64,000 bases of DNA, from the NCBI GenBank assembly GCA_900073065.1, contig FJOG01000003.1:1041389-1105388 (forward strand). Direction: 5' to 3'. The translations under genes were made by a program, and so were the position numbers. Shown here one piece after another: positions 47,420-59,219 of this stretch. The notes beneath the pieces were generated by a model. The model was not told where the DNA came from and did not search any database. It saw only the letters and a list, made by a program, of their open reading frames with translations. The first letter of the stretch is position 1. The number at the start of each line of letters is the position of its first letter. This stretch comes from Phialocephala subalpina (Eukaryota > Ascomycota > Leotiomycetes > Helotiales > Mollisiaceae).

Positions 47420-49766
47420 TCACACGATCGTAACCTCCCTCATCACCCACCCCTCTGTACCCATCCCTTCAAAGTCAGGTATCTGCGCAACCCCAATCCT
47501 CTTAAACTCATTCTCTCGTACTCCAGTCGGTTCCAACATTAACGCAAAATGAACCCATTCATACACCTTCTCATAAGTATCAGTCTTAGGATTGTACACC
47601 TCACCATCTCTCGACCCTTTCAAGATCTGAAGTAGGCCAAACTTGGACCAGAAGTCAGGCGAGTTCCCCGTTACCCCGTAAGGAGGAGGAAAGGAGGACA
47701 TAGCTCGACTCTTCTTAAACTCATCGTCAGAAAGACAATCGAAGGAGAGCAATGGGCGGTGTTCATCTCTGAGAACATCGACCATTTCATACGTATCTCG
47801 AGTCGAGTTGACATATATAGCAGCTGAGGGGTCCTTATATTTCATTCTCGGTTGTGCCATATTGTCCGTCATAGCATGCCCTAAGAGAGAATCATCCGCA
47901 TCCTTCCACAATCCCCGGATGGTTAGCGATGCAGATTTCACCTCTCCGAAAGGATCCTCATGCGTGTTCTCTACAAAAACATCCACAATCTTGGCCTCGA
48001 GCTCAGGTCCTCTGACTTCGATAAAGTTGGAATAAAGATATATGCTCGATTGGAAATAATCAGCACCGCCGGAAGAGAGTACCAATGATCCCCAGCTCCA
48101 TGAAGGCGCAACATAGTGTTTCGTCGCCTGTCCGCGACCACCAACAACCCAGAGCAGTCCAGTATAGAAATCTTCTCTCCAAAGACCAGCTTTGTATTCC
48201 CATCCATTCATTTTCTGAACTTCTCTCGCTAGGCCACCAAAAGCGGGGAAGGTGTCTGATTTGAAAGTCAGGCTTCTCGCCATGAAGTCAGTCAACAGCG
48301 AGTACCAGATCTCTTTGAAGTTTGGTCCGTTGAGTTTTATCTCCATCATCATTTCCTCCAGTTCTTCTTTTGATCGATTGTTCTCTGGAAATAGGAACGA
48401 GGGGTATACGGCGTCCACTTTGTCAGGTGAAACCGCAGGCATTTCTGCAGCAGCGTACGGACGACGCTCTTCCAAGAGAGCAGAATGACACACCCACTGC
48501 TTTCCCCATTTCTTGAATCGTAGTGTTCGTGGTGAGAGTCGATCTTCTTGTAATGTCCATCCTCGCTTTCCCGTAAAGTCGTATTGTTCGTCTGCTGGCG
48601 GGGCATTATACTTAGGCTCAGTATTGATCTTGACTTGCAGATGTCCAACGACCTTGTTCTCTTCATTAAAACAAGGAAGTTCAAGCACCTTGTCGAGGTC
48701 TCTTGGTTGCAAGATGCCAACATGAGGGTTAGCAGCGATGTTTGCAGAGATGGTGAGAGCGGAGTGTTTATACACCGTTCCCATCTTAGCAGCTTCAGCT
48801 GCCCAGTCGCTTTTGTCATCTTGAATGATGCATAGTGAATCGATCCAAAGATACTGGTAGCCCAGTCGTTTGGTAATAGTGATGGCGTCTTGAAATGTTT
48901 TGGGGAATTCGGAGAAGGGAATTCCGGCTTGTCGGGATGCGAGTGTGGAAGTGATGGTGCTGAGTGGCAGTTCTCCGCCCCAGCAGTGGGACAATGCAAC
49001 GTATTTTCCTGTGCGGCTGTTGCTGATAAGGAGGTAGGGTGTTGAAGAGGAGGAAGGTGGACCGAGATCGAGAACTCGTGTTGGGAGGGGGTAGTCTTGG
49101 TCTGGAGGGCAGGTGGCATGGCTGGTAAGGCATTGGTGGAGCCAGTTTGTTTCGAAGGAGAGAGATATGGTTGATGATGGGTCAGGTTCGACGTATCTTT
49201 CGAGGTGTCCCATGGTTCCTGAGAGTGGGTCGTCTATTGTATTTTGATTAGCTATACGGCCGAGCGAGAGAGAGGACGTCCATACCGTTCTTCACCCAGT
49301 AGAAGAATTCTTCTTTGAGCGTCCCCAAACCCCCAGGTTGAGTGAACTCGATGCAACCTCTTTCGAAGTGAGATGCATACATGGTATAATATATTTGGGT
49401 CACACTGTCTCCCCCGCAATTCACCTCGTTTTCCTCATCCTCCTCGTCGTCACTCTCACTTTGACTATCCTCTTCACTATCCTCAATCCACCCATCATTC
49501 TCCTCATCTTTCAACCTCTCTAGGAACCGGTCTTCACATCCAGCAACCTTTTCCCCATCATCCCACCTCCGCTCAGCACTATCTTCAGTCGGCTCGGGCT
49601 CCAAATCATTATGTGAACTCCGTCCTCTCTTAACCAGATCTCTTTGAAATATCAAAGTGCAGAATTCACAACCCGATTTGGCCGAGTCTAGTAAGGTGCG
49701 ATAGCTTGTGTGGTGTTTTGCTTTGCGACCGAAAAGTTGGAGGTTGGAACAGAGTGCGCAGAGCAT
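47420..49766 (-). CDS. HET-domain heterokaryon-incompatibility-type protein
   Basis: Spliced CDS complement(join(47420..49233, 49286..49766)), 764 residues. The N-terminus has a Cys-rich start (MLCALCSNLQLFG, then GCEFCTLIF) as in many HET proteins, followed by a long Asp/Glu-rich acidic linker. The HET domain shows KYVALSHCWGG, FPKTFQDAITITKRLGYQYL and WIDSLCIIQDDKSDW, then GTVYKHSALTISA. HET proteins trigger cell death on fusion with incompatible strains, and genomes carry many paralogues with no proven role. The C-terminal region has a WSWGSL segment common in the group. One 52-nt intron. The partner is unknown. Confidence 0.93.
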
Positions 49767-50332
49767 CTTGACGACCTAGGATAGTGTGCTTGTTTGGGTA
49801 CAAGTTAGGGCTGGGCAAGTTGTAGGTTGGGGTCGAAGTTGTGAGTGATGTCCTTAAGGCTCAGCTTTCAGCTTGACGTAGCTGCGTTCATGTGATAGGA
49901 TGCACTTTTTGCCACCAATGAGATGCTTTTGGCGACCGCCTCGTGTTTGGATGGAATTGCTTTTCTAAATTGAATCTGATTGGGCAAGTCCGACAACGTG
50001 AGTAAGGTACTCTAGGTTCGTACCTGCCTGGGACATTTGAGGCGGAAGAGCGGGAGGGCGCGGAAATCGGAAGCGAGAGCGGAGAATATAAAACAAGAGC
50101 GGCGAAATTAGGCGGAACGGCAGCGGGATCTGTCTGATAGAGGATGAAATATATGTGCTGACGCTGTAATATCTATGTTATCTAATAATGCAGTATGTAA
50201 GCAATATCAGAAATCGTGACGAAGAAGGCAAAAATTTCGGTAACACGTGACCATCCTCGACCGATTCCGAGGACAATCTTGAGCTCATCTTTAATCCAAG
50301 CCTTCTGTTGGTAGATCAGAAGAACCACTACC
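49767..50332. other. Intergenic region
   Basis: No gene supported. It contains a purine-rich stretch of GGCGGAA/GAGCGGGA-type units at about 50040-50130. Otherwise nothing stands out. Confidence 0.4.
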
Positions 50333-53300
50333 TTATCGAGATTCGCTTCTCCCTCTGAGCCACTGCCACCACGAATTCGATCTCCGAACCCGACCTGGAT
50401 TCCTGATTTCTCCCCGTGCTCGAAACAAGGAGCTCAATGTCGGCATCCTCGCAGGTTCTCTTCGCCTCTCTTCCCCCTGACGTGGATAAGGGCTAACCAT
50501 GTTATTCCCCATACGAACTCTATCCGGTGTTCTCCCCCTCTGCATATCCCATGCATCATCGTCCCTTCGTGCTCTGTCCCTAGTCAGCGAAGCTCTCACC
50601 CATTCGTCGTCGTCATCCAAATGTCCTTCCTCCATCTCCCCGACTGCCAAGTCGAAAGGGTCTCTTCGCTCGTTTAGAGAGGTAGATTGAGGCACAATTC
50701 CAACTCCAGTCCAGATATGATGACCGATATGTTGAGCGTGATCTACTGGGACTAGATGCATGGGCTGGGTCGGGGCAGAGGAAGCTCGGTATGACGGTGG
50801 ATCCGCGGTAGGTGGTTGCGAATGTTCCTGGATTTCCGGGACACTTTGAACTGTGGGAGCAGAGAGTGGACGTCTTGGAACGACAGCTTCATTGCTTGAC
50901 GTAAATGCATTGGCTCTTACATCTGAGCTAGCATTTCGTCTAACAAGTGGCGGGCGAGGTGGCTGCATGACTGGGAATGGGTAGTCTTCATGCCGCAATG
51001 CCGTAAAGGCTCTCGTAGTATTAGTCTCCTCTATCTCGACGCGTCCGGTGTATAGATCGTTATTTCCGTAGGAAGATGGAGGCAGGGAAGTTGTGTCGAT
51101 GGTCTCTACGTTCTCGATATGGTCTATGATAGGCAACCTAGATGATGTTCTTGGAAGCTGGCTTTGATTCCCGCCCTCGTCATTCGAGTTCATACGTTCG
51201 ATATCCTGAGAAGTAGGCATCTCGTAGGACTCATCACTTGGCCGCTCCTCCCCTCCAAAACCATCTTCACTCTGCCTCTCCACTGTCGTCGGAGGAGACG
51301 CCTTCGCACCTCGATCCTCGACCATTTCTACAACAACCTCATTCTCAAGAGTGCGTGACGATGTTGAAGATACATCGTCTTCGTCTCTATTGACCACAGG
51401 ACGCACCTCAAACGCACCTGACTTTGGAGGTGGTCTGAAAAGCCAACCTGGCATTGAGTCCAGCCTGCGAACCGAGGGTGCGGAACGACGGCTGTTGACG
51501 TTCTCGACTTTAGCAAGTGGTTGAGATAGAGACGAAACAGGAGGCCGTGGATGTGGTGGTGTCAATGGAGTCGACAAGTCCCATGCTTGCGTATGACGGT
51601 CAAGTATCGGTGGGACAAGGTGCTCAAGTGGTGTAGACAGGTTGAACTCCTCGTGTTGCTGCGTTCCGTTCTCGGAAGTCGTGCCCTCACGATTCACTGA
51701 TGCAAGTGCAGGTGGTGCAAACGAGACAGGAGAAGCAGCTTGAGGTGGCGGACTATAACGAGGCGGGAGCTCAGCTTGTGCTTGTTGTAGTCCCTGAAAG
51801 GACAAACGCCTACCCGAGTTCGGATCCATGGCATGATTTTGTGTCTCAATTTCAACCTCTAATGAAGGATGTTGACCGGACTCAGATTGTGTTTGTTGTG
51901 TATCAATTTTGGTATCCTGAATTGTTGAATCTTCTGCATCTTCCATCAACACGTCTCCTTGTACATCATCCAAGTGCCTTCGCAAGGATGGAAAACTTGC
52001 AAGGGGAGGGGAAGTTGAAGATGGGCAATCTATTCCCATCGTCGAAAGGTATCTTTCCACATTGGCACGACGCGTCACTGAGTCTAAAGAACTCCGCAGA
52101 CGATCTAGAATTTCGGTATCACTCGGCGAAGGTGGTCGTTGTGATGCCCATACATCCTCTTCAGCCGGTGCTGCCCATGCCTCTGCTGCTCCCGTGTTCA
52201 CGTAGGTATCATGCTCGGGGCTTCCAGGAAAAGGAGTGCTTGGACGTACCCCAAAGATATCCTCAGGAGGTGGTGGAGCTGGGCGTATCGATAGTAGCCC
52301 GAATTCCGAAAGGTTCGGTAACGAATGCTCTGCATTGGGAGTTGTTGATTCTTCGGTCTGATGCTGCGCTTCCATAGGTTTTCCAAAGGGCTGGTAAGAT
52401 TGTACTTGTTGGTATCTGGTGTCAGGGGTTTTGACCTCCTCTATCCTCGGATCTCTGTGAACCGCATTGGCTCTCTGTCTTCTCGGCAGGCGTGGATTGC
52501 CATTAGCAGATTGAGAGACAGCACGTTTACCGAAAGCAATAACCTTGGCCAGTTTCCAAGGTTCGACCGGACCTTGAGTCCTGACTGATCGCTGTGCATG
52601 AGAAGAAGGTCGAACAAGATGAGGTGTTCCTCGTTGTTCCAAAGGACAGTCATCAGGCGGAGGCGGCAGATAGCTAGAAGGCTCGGGGATTGTAATTGCT
52701 CTGGCCGGACGATAGACTTCACGTTGCCGACGTGGAGTAGGTCGTGTAGGTTGTACATTCTGTCGTGCTTGAAGACTGGTGGTCGAAGGTAGAACAGGGT
52801 GAGAAGTTCCACGCTGGTATGAAGGACAGTCATCGGCAGGGGGTGGGGGATAGCTCGAAGCCCCAAGAACTGTGGGCGACCCGGCCGGACGGTACCACGC
52901 AGGTTGGCGAACTAAAGCTAGTCGTGTAGTTCGATTTCCTTGAGAGAAGAACGGTAGGAGACGAAAATCGAGGAAGTCTGTGGCTGGAGTCGAGAACTCA
53001 GTAAAGTCCGAAGAACTCGTTCTCGAGAAGTCGGTGGAGCTGATGCTTGGAGGGGTGTCGACCTGGGGGTGAAAGGGGCTAACATAATCAAAAGGGCTGA
53101 ACAGAGCTGGAGATTCGGAAACCTCCGCACGAGTTCCATCCGATTGCTCATTGACAGTGACAGTTGCTGATTCGTGAGAAGAAGCGCTATCATCATTCAA
53201 AAGACTAAAGTGAGACAAAGACTCGACATGTCTCGCAATGCTTGCACTCCTTGGCAATGCATCGTTTACTCTATCTCGAGTTTTCTGTCGAAGAAGAATT

Positions 53301-54472
53301 GATGGTTGTTGTGAGCTCCGACCAGAGCGAGAAATACCCCTCTCAGATGATGCAATGGCACGACGAAAGGACGGCCTCGTGACAGTGCAGGTATTAGAGT
53401 TGATAGGCTCTTGGTCACTGGAACTAGATAGTGGATAAAAGGTTCGTGGTTGCCGAGGTGGAGTGTTTTCAACTGGAGGATGGCTAGGGTGAACTTCTTC
53501 AAATGAAACCCGAAAGTGCGGATATTGGTCCCGGTTCGGACGGACTCCAAATTCCGAAAAGCCGTCCGAGAGACTTCTCTGAGCCGAGCCGACTTCCGGG
53601 GGACCTCGAGGCTGGTGGAAATGATTTTCTGGGCGGTCTGTGGGACATTGAGGAGTGGTGATCCAACATGCAACCCAGGGTGATAATCTCTGCGCCCCAC
53701 CTGGAGATGTTCCATTCATGCCAGGTAAAAATCCATCTCTGAAAAGAGATGCAGGTTGTGATGTCCCAGAAGCGGTGCGAGATTGAAGAGTGGCGGTTGA
53801 AGGTGTTGTCTGTGATGCGGGGCTTCCTCGTCTTTCCGCGGCTTTATTGTCACTACTTCGCCGCCGAAGTCCAAACATTTGACCTCCCCTAAGCCTTTTT
53901 GTAAAAGAAAAGCTCCTTCTAGAGCCAATCGTGTTCTGCTCGGCATACTGGCGGTTAACTCGATCCAATCTTGCAAGAAAGTCTGGCCGCTCAAGGAGAG
54001 CTTCTAGTCGTCTCGAGGATTCCTTGACCACATTGTCCTCTCGTCGACGAGTTCCGTTGAGGTACGCTACGTAGTACTCCATATTGTCGGGCTCAATCTC
54101 TAGGAAAAATCTGAGCTGCCGTATTCGGCGGAGTTTAGGTCGGCGTAGCAGCTCGTTTTCCAGAATGGGGTGAAACGGAAGCGCTTCAATAAACGCCTCG
54201 AGCTGGTCATCTGTAAGGAGATGAGGACACACAACTGTTCTATCGAATGGATGTACAGCCTCTAGCACTTCACGTGGGAGGGTCCAGTCCGTAATAGCGC
54301 TCCAGTGGAACATGAATGCTGGGCGGCCTTCCATCTTGCTGGATCGTCGCAAGACGTATGAGAGCAATGATCTTGGTCGATTCCAAGGCCTTGCGAGTGC
54401 CGTATCAAGGTAAATCACCGTGGTGCCTGAGGAGCAAAAATTACAGGAAGTACGCGCGGAGAAGAAATGCAC
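50333..54472 (-). CDS. Large, mostly disordered orphan protein
   Basis: A single open frame of 1379 codons. A second in-frame ATG at 54334 (MEGRPAFMFHW) is an equally likely start and would shorten it by 46 residues. Only the N-terminal 150 residues look folded: an F-H-W segment, then LTDDQLEAFIEALPFHPILE and RLRFFLEIEPDNMEYYVAYL-type helices. The rest is Ser/Pro/Arg/Glu-rich and low complexity. It contains a near-duplicated unit, SSYPPPPADDCPSYQRGTSH and SSYLPPPPDDCPLEQRGTPH, about 60 residues apart. The C-terminus is strongly basic (MPTLSSLFRARGEIRNPGR). I do not recognise the family; the long intact frame supports a real protein, possibly a nuclear scaffold or regulator. Confidence 0.7.
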   Translation of the reverse strand: MHFFSARTSCNFCSSGTTVIYLDTALARPWNRPRSLLSYVLRRSSKMEGRPAFMFHWSAITDWTLPREVLEAVHPFDRTVVCPHLLTDDQLEAFIEALPFHPILENELLRRPKLRRIRQLRFFLEIEPDNMEYYVAYLNGTRRREDNVVKESSRRLEALLERPDFLARLDRVNRQYAEQNTIGSRRSFSFTKRLRGGQMFGLRRRSSDNKAAERRGSPASQTTPSTATLQSRTASGTSQPASLFRDGFLPGMNGTSPGGAQRLSPWVACWITTPQCPTDRPENHFHQPRGPPEVGSAQRSLSDGFSEFGVRPNRDQYPHFRVSFEEVHPSHPPVENTPPRQPRTFYPLSSSSDQEPINSNTCTVTRPSFRRAIASSERGISRSGRSSQQPSILLRQKTRDRVNDALPRSASIARHVESLSHFSLLNDDSASSHESATVTVNEQSDGTRAEVSESPALFSPFDYVSPFHPQVDTPPSISSTDFSRTSSSDFTEFSTPATDFLDFRLLPFFSQGNRTTRLALVRQPAWYRPAGSPTVLGASSYPPPPADDCPSYQRGTSHPVLPSTTSLQARQNVQPTRPTPRRQREVYRPARAITIPEPSSYLPPPPDDCPLEQRGTPHLVRPSSHAQRSVRTQGPVEPWKLAKVIAFGKRAVSQSANGNPRLPRRQRANAVHRDPRIEEVKTPDTRYQQVQSYQPFGKPMEAQHQTEESTTPNAEHSLPNLSEFGLLSIRPAPPPPEDIFGVRPSTPFPGSPEHDTYVNTGAAEAWAAPAEEDVWASQRPPSPSDTEILDRLRSSLDSVTRRANVERYLSTMGIDCPSSTSPPLASFPSLRRHLDDVQGDVLMEDAEDSTIQDTKIDTQQTQSESGQHPSLEVEIETQNHAMDPNSGRRLSFQGLQQAQAELPPRYSPPPQAASPVSFAPPALASVNREGTTSENGTQQHEEFNLSTPLEHLVPPILDRHTQAWDLSTPLTPPHPRPPVSSLSQPLAKVENVNSRRSAPSVRRLDSMPGWLFRPPPKSGAFEVRPVVNRDEDDVSSTSSRTLENEVVVEMVEDRGAKASPPTTVERQSEDGFGGEERPSDESYEMPTSQDIERMNSNDEGGNQSQLPRTSSRLPIIDHIENVETIDTTSLPPSSYGNNDLYTGRVEIEETNTTRAFTALRHEDYPFPVMQPPRPPLVRRNASSDVRANAFTSSNEAVVPRRPLSAPTVQSVPEIQEHSQPPTADPPSYRASSAPTQPMHLVPVDHAQHIGHHIWTGVGIVPQSTSLNERRDPFDLAVGEMEEGHLDDDDEWVRASLTRDRARRDDDAWDMQRGRTPDRVRMGNNMVSPYPRQGEERRREPARMPTLSSLFRARGEIRNPGRVRRSNSWWQWLRGRSESR

Positions 54473-54743
54473 GAAATTCGAAGATCAGCTAAGAATGGGT
54501 ACGCCCTATCATTGAACCCTACCACAGTGTGCCACTAGACCCATATAATCTGAAAAAGATGCTCCATGATTCATTCATAGTGGTAGTAATTCCAGCACGC
54601 AGCAAAGTTTGGGACCCAGTCATAAGCTTAAGCAGGATAAGGTTGGCACTAGCACCAGAAATCGCAAAGTCTCTGCTACTGAGCTAGATTCCCCCAATAT
54701 TTGCGGCTCTGTGACGCAGATCTGGCTTTAAGAATAGCATGCT
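54473..54743. other. Intergenic region between orphan gene and ureG
   Basis: Short segment with no supported gene. It would hold the orphan gene promoter and the ureG 3' UTR. Confidence 0.4.
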
Positions 54744-55677
54744 CTACTTCAATTCTTCCAGTCCGGCCGTCGCAACCGGACCACCCCGCGATTTGCTGAC
54801 AGCTTCGGCCCCGCTTCCCTTCCATGCACTTATGATCAGGCTCACGATATGATCGACCCCCTTGCCCTTTTTTACTTGCGCAAAAACAGTCGGGCCTCCT
54901 TCTCTCATCTTTCTTGCATCTCGGTCCATGACATCGAGGTCGGCGCCAACCGCCTCCGCTAGATCGGTCTTGTTCACAACCAACAAGTCACTCTGCGTGA
55001 TACCAGGTCCGCCCTTTCGTGGAATCTTATCACCCCCACTGACGTCGATCACATAGATGATATAGTCAGCAAGTTCTCTCGAGTAGTTCGCGGCTAGATT
55101 ATCGCCTCCAGACTCGATTAGGAGGATATCGGAGGCGAATTCTCGGTGCAAGTCTTCGAGAGCCGCAAGGTTGGCCGAGATATCTTCTCGAACGGCGGCG
55201 TGTGGACATCCTCCTGTCTCAATAGCTCGGATCCGAGACGCAGGTAGTGCCTTGTGCTTGGTGAGGAATTCGGCATCTTCGCGGGTGAAGATGTCGTTGG
55301 TCACTGCGGCTATGGAGTATTTCTCGCGTAGCGCGTTGCAGAGAGAAAGCATCAAGGCTGTTTTGCCTGAGCCGACGGGTCTAGAGAGTGTCAGTTATGG
55401 ATTTCATTGTTTTGAAGCTCAAAATGTGCAACATCAGCAGGTACATTCGGGGAGCAAGTGCCAACAGGTCTATGCACGTGACGAAGCTTTTGCAAACTCA
55501 CCCTCCTATGCCGACAGTGAAGGCACGTTCAGACCAATCTCTTCCTTCTATGATCGGCATCTCTCTTCCCATATAGCTTCCAGGTCCATCAAGGATCTCG
55601 TGAGTGTGCCCGTGATCCGTGGCGGCGTGGTCGTGTGAGTGGTCGTGTCCTCCATCGTGGGAATGTGTATGAGACAT
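54744..55677 (-). CDS. ureG: Urease accessory GTPase UreG
   Basis: Spliced CDS complement(join(54744..55380, 55502..55677)), 270 residues. It is a SIMIBI-class GTPase that delivers nickel to urease with UreD and UreF. The N-terminus is the usual His-rich metal-binding region ([17 protein letters not shown] and more). The P-loop GGPVGSGKT is created across the intron junction. Then [14 protein letters not shown], the nickel motif [12 protein letters not shown] with Cys-Pro-His, and the NKTDL G4 motif follow. The 121-nt intron has a GTGAGT donor. A functional urease pathway would need urease, UreD and UreF elsewhere in the genome. The start at MSHTHSH is preferred to an upstream open frame. Confidence 0.96.
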
Positions 55678-57458
55678 GGTGTATGGACAGGAAATTGAAT
55701 CTATATGCACGAAGGAAGACGATATACTTGAGATGCACACACAGACCCAATGACAAGCTGAAAGGGAGTGTCGTTGATGAATCTCGTCGTCAAAACCTTA
55801 TCGACCCCGCACTAAGGTAGTTAGCACCGCCACATGTGGCTTGATGGATGTGGCGGTGCCTTTCTCAAATCTCTTTCGCGCGAACGCGTTCACTCCAATT
55901 GTTACATCTTTCTTACATGTTCATTTTGACCTCAACGACTTTACCATCTGCTCCCAATTTGTTCCTAAAGACATTGATTGACATCCGGTATGCAATTCGA
56001 GTTTTTTCCTCAATTCCGTCAACCTGAAATCCGAGCTCACGAACGACGGCGAACAACACGCGCACACGTTGACAGTACTGCCCTCGGCTTTCGTTGCTGC
56101 ATCTTATCTTTATATGGCGTCCTTCGCAATTTCGAATAATGAACTCCACATTTCGAAGCTTGTCGCCTAATCCTCTGTCCTCGGATTCGAAATCTCGGAA
56201 CGCTTCCCATCCCATGACCTTCGAAGTCAGCAAGTTCACTTTTGCCATCCATCACCTGGATCTGAGCTACGGTGTTGAACTGAGATTTCTGAAAGCTCCC
56301 TTATGAGTCGCCTCTTACTTGCTGCTAGAGGGGGGAAAGGATACACGCAGGAAAGAGGGGATCGATGGTGGCTTTACTTTAGGTACATACGCTACCGGTA
56401 CTCACCGCTCCTCCTCGAGATGGAGTGCGCGATACTCCCTCTCTTCCATTTGATGCGCATCTCGACTCAATCGCCTTCACAGATTCCCTAGATAAGACTC
56501 GGTTCCCTTCTACCTCCTATTAGACCAGGCTACTAGATACTTTCGTTGGAATATGGACAGACCCTCTCGTTTCATAGATGTGGAAGAGAAACCCGCCAGC
56601 GATCCTTCCTGCACGCAGTGTACTCTGGTTCGTTATCAACGAACACGTCCGAACGAGCCAGATGAGGTAGTCTTACCCTTGAGCGATGACAGTCAATGAA
56701 GGGATCATCCAAGCCATTGCCACACGGTGGCTGGCGGATGCGGTCCGCTGCTTGCCAATGGGGCAAGATCACGGCATGTCTCATATTACCATCGGAATTT
56801 TCGAAATAAAAGAGGTGCATCGGAGACGCCGCCAGATGAGAACCTCATCTGGCTCGTGCTTCATGCTCATGCAGCGCCTCTCGATGCTTCGATAGAGCAG
56901 GTTTCATGATCTTGATATCTTTTGACGATGCAGGAATTCCCTCTCTATCAGGTATTATTTTCCTCCTGGTCTTCAGTGAAGTCCGGAAGTGTTTAATTGC
57001 AATGAGAAAAGTCAATGTTCGACCTTCGTTCAGCGTTTGTCAAAGATATCAACTCTATTCCAGTCTCATCCTCATCTGTTCGTACTCCTATTCATTACTG
57101 ATCTTTTGTTCTTCCAGTTGAGCGGCTGAGACCGGCGTCACGCTAGTGGAAACCTGCGCTTTTGCCAGTCAGTAGAGACATTTCAGGAAGAGTGTGATTT
57201 GTTCAGATTCTTTGCATGCTGTGGAACATTGACAGGTGCATTGTCTTTGCTGAAATTCGTCGAGGTTGGTGAACACAATATTCTAGCCAAAATCCAACTC
57301 CACTGCCAGCATCCCACGGGCCTCCTCGCTGCTCCGAATTTTCTTGTTTTCTCACTTGCGAGTCCATGGCAATAAGCCAGCAAATTACTCGAACCTCAAG
57401 TACTGTATGTTCCTGATTGATTCTACCTGGACTTGAACAATTTCACCAACCTTCAGCC
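55678..57458. other. Intergenic region with one candidate small gene
   Basis: Nearly 1.8 kb. Apart from the candidate frame at 55913-56248 nothing was supported. The part from 56300 to 57400 has short frames on both strands without features. Confidence 0.35.
55913..56248 (-). CDS. Candidate small protein, unrecognised
   Basis: 111 codons with a balanced, protein-like composition: many charged residues and alternating helices (RNVEFIIRNCEGRHIKIRCS, then VRVLFAVVRELGFQVD). No signal peptide, membrane segment or known domain. It lies alone between ureG and a pseudogene; a further upstream exon is possible. It could be an orphan gene or spurious. Confidence 0.35.
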   Translation of the reverse strand: MAKVNLLTSKVMGWEAFRDFESEDRGLGDKLRNVEFIIRNCEGRHIKIRCSNESRGQYCQRVRVLFAVVRELGFQVDGIEEKTRIAYRMSINVFRNKLGADGKVVEVKMNM

Positions 57459-59169
57459 ATGGCAAAAAGAGTTTTGCCCGTTCAGCAACTGACAATCCTA
57501 GGTACTGAGGCTGAAAATTTCCCGCTTTTTGCAGAAGGCTGCTAACATCCTTCCTTTCAAGCATTATGTCGCTTTGCAGAGCCATTATCACTGCTTTCTG
57601 TCCTTCCTTACCCCCCTGAGATGATCGAGAGTTTTGGAGTTGCAACAAATGAAATTGCGCTGTGGACGGGCCTCGCCGCCTCACTGCCAGTGAGTGCCTG
57701 ATGGCAATTCCATGGGGTATCCGCAGCGACTATTTGGGAAAGAGGCCCGTCATTCTCCTCAGTCTTGCCATCACCATGGTTACAAGCTTGTTGGGGTTTT
57801 TCAGCGTCGCTACAGATGGCGCTTACGGTACGGATTCTTCGAGGGGCGGGCAACGGAGTGGCCGGCATCATTCGGACCGTGGTTGCAGAGATATGTCCAT
57901 GGGTATGTAGATCATGGCTCCTGTCTCAAACTTTTGATGACTTTGACATAGGAGCTTCAGCCAGTTGCGTTCAGTATAATGCCGATCGTCTACAATTTAG
58001 GCTCAATACTTGACCAAGTTGTTGGCGGTGCGCTAGCTGACCCTTACCACCGATCCCCCGGAACACCTGCTGGACCACACCTTCTCGAGAAGTTCCTGTA
58101 TGCTTTACCGAATATTGCATCTGCCTGTTTCTTTCTGGTCGGGATAGTAATTGGCGTACTATTCCTCCATGAAACACTCCCAGGTCGAAAGGATCGCAAG
58201 GACATTGGCTTGGTGATGGGCGAAAGAATAATTTCGAAAGTGCAAAAGACTCTGCGCAGGCTAAAGCACTTCCTTGGGTAGCAAGGAGGCAGAAACGGAG
58301 CCATTGATCGACACTTCGAACAAAATAGACGTTGGGTCAATGCCCCGAGGTGACTCGAAGATTGGGATTCGAGCGGAGACGGATGTGGACCCAACTTCAA
58401 CACCAAGGTGGAAATATATCTTGTCAGCGCAATCCTGTCTCAATCTGGGGGCCTATGGCCGGCTGTGTATGCGCTCTCTAAGCTACGACTAGCTTCTGCC
58501 TGTATACGTGCACCACCCAGTTTAGGACCTGAACAGCCCCGACGTGCAGCTAGCTCCCTTTCAAGTTCAGCGGTGGATACGGCATCGGTGAGTCTAGATT
58601 CTTGAAAAGCTTCCCATGCATCCACCCACTTGTCGATAACTACGTAGAACTGATCATTCTACAGGCACGAGCCGCATCAGCCTCCTCTTCACCCTCTATG
58701 GCATCGGAAACATGTTCTTCCAATTCTTCATCTTCCTACCCTGCGTCCGCCACTTCTGAACCCTCCACTGCTTCAAATGTGCTGCATCATCTTCCCCATC
58801 ACCTATTTCATCACACCATTTGCCTCTCTCCTCCCCACTCCAGGCACCCAACAAGGAGCTCTGCTCACAATCTGGATGGTCAAAGGTCTGTGCTCCAATA
58901 TCGGTTTCCCGAGCGCTACGATTCTTCTCATCAATAGTGTGAGCGAGAAGAAGTATTTAGCGAGATCGAATGGGATTTCGGTGGTTGTGAGTTCGGTTGG
59001 GAGGGCGGTGGGACCTTCGATTATGGGTCCGATGTTCACTTTCGGCGTTGATGGGGGGCATGTTATTTTGCCTTTTTGGACGTTGGCGGCGGCCACAGCG
59101 CGTGGGGCGGCGCCGGTTTTCTGGCTGGATGATCCTGATGAGATGAAGAGTGAGGCCGAGGAGGAATAA
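57459..59169 (+). pseudogene. Broken MFS transporter (drug:H+ antiporter-like)
   Basis: Recognisable MFS pieces occur in order across 1.7 kb but in different frames: MAKRVLPVQQLTIL, then after a 60-nt intron (57502-57561) ALCRFAEPLSLLSVLPY and PPEMIESFGV; ECLMAIPWGIRSDYLGKRPV; LTVRILRGAGNGVAGIIRT; after an intron at 57903-57951, AFSIMPIVYNLGSILDQVVG; and the final helices from PFASLLPTPGTQQGALLTIW to 59169. Frame changes are seen near 57680-57695, near a G/T homopolymer at 57791-57801, around 58262-58281 and near 58770. In-frame stops lie at 58490-58492, 58523-58525 (both TAG, each one C-to-T change from CAG) and 58757-58759. The gene no longer encodes a full protein as assembled. Confidence 0.88.
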
Positions 59170-59219
59170 AACGTGTACGGAGAGGGATTAAGATTGTATG
59201 TCTCCCCTGATTACTGTTG

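Noticed and set aside
51700..52377. Plus-strand protein of 225 codons
   Set aside because: It is antisense to the orphan gene, has no family features, and is explained by codon bias of the opposite strand.
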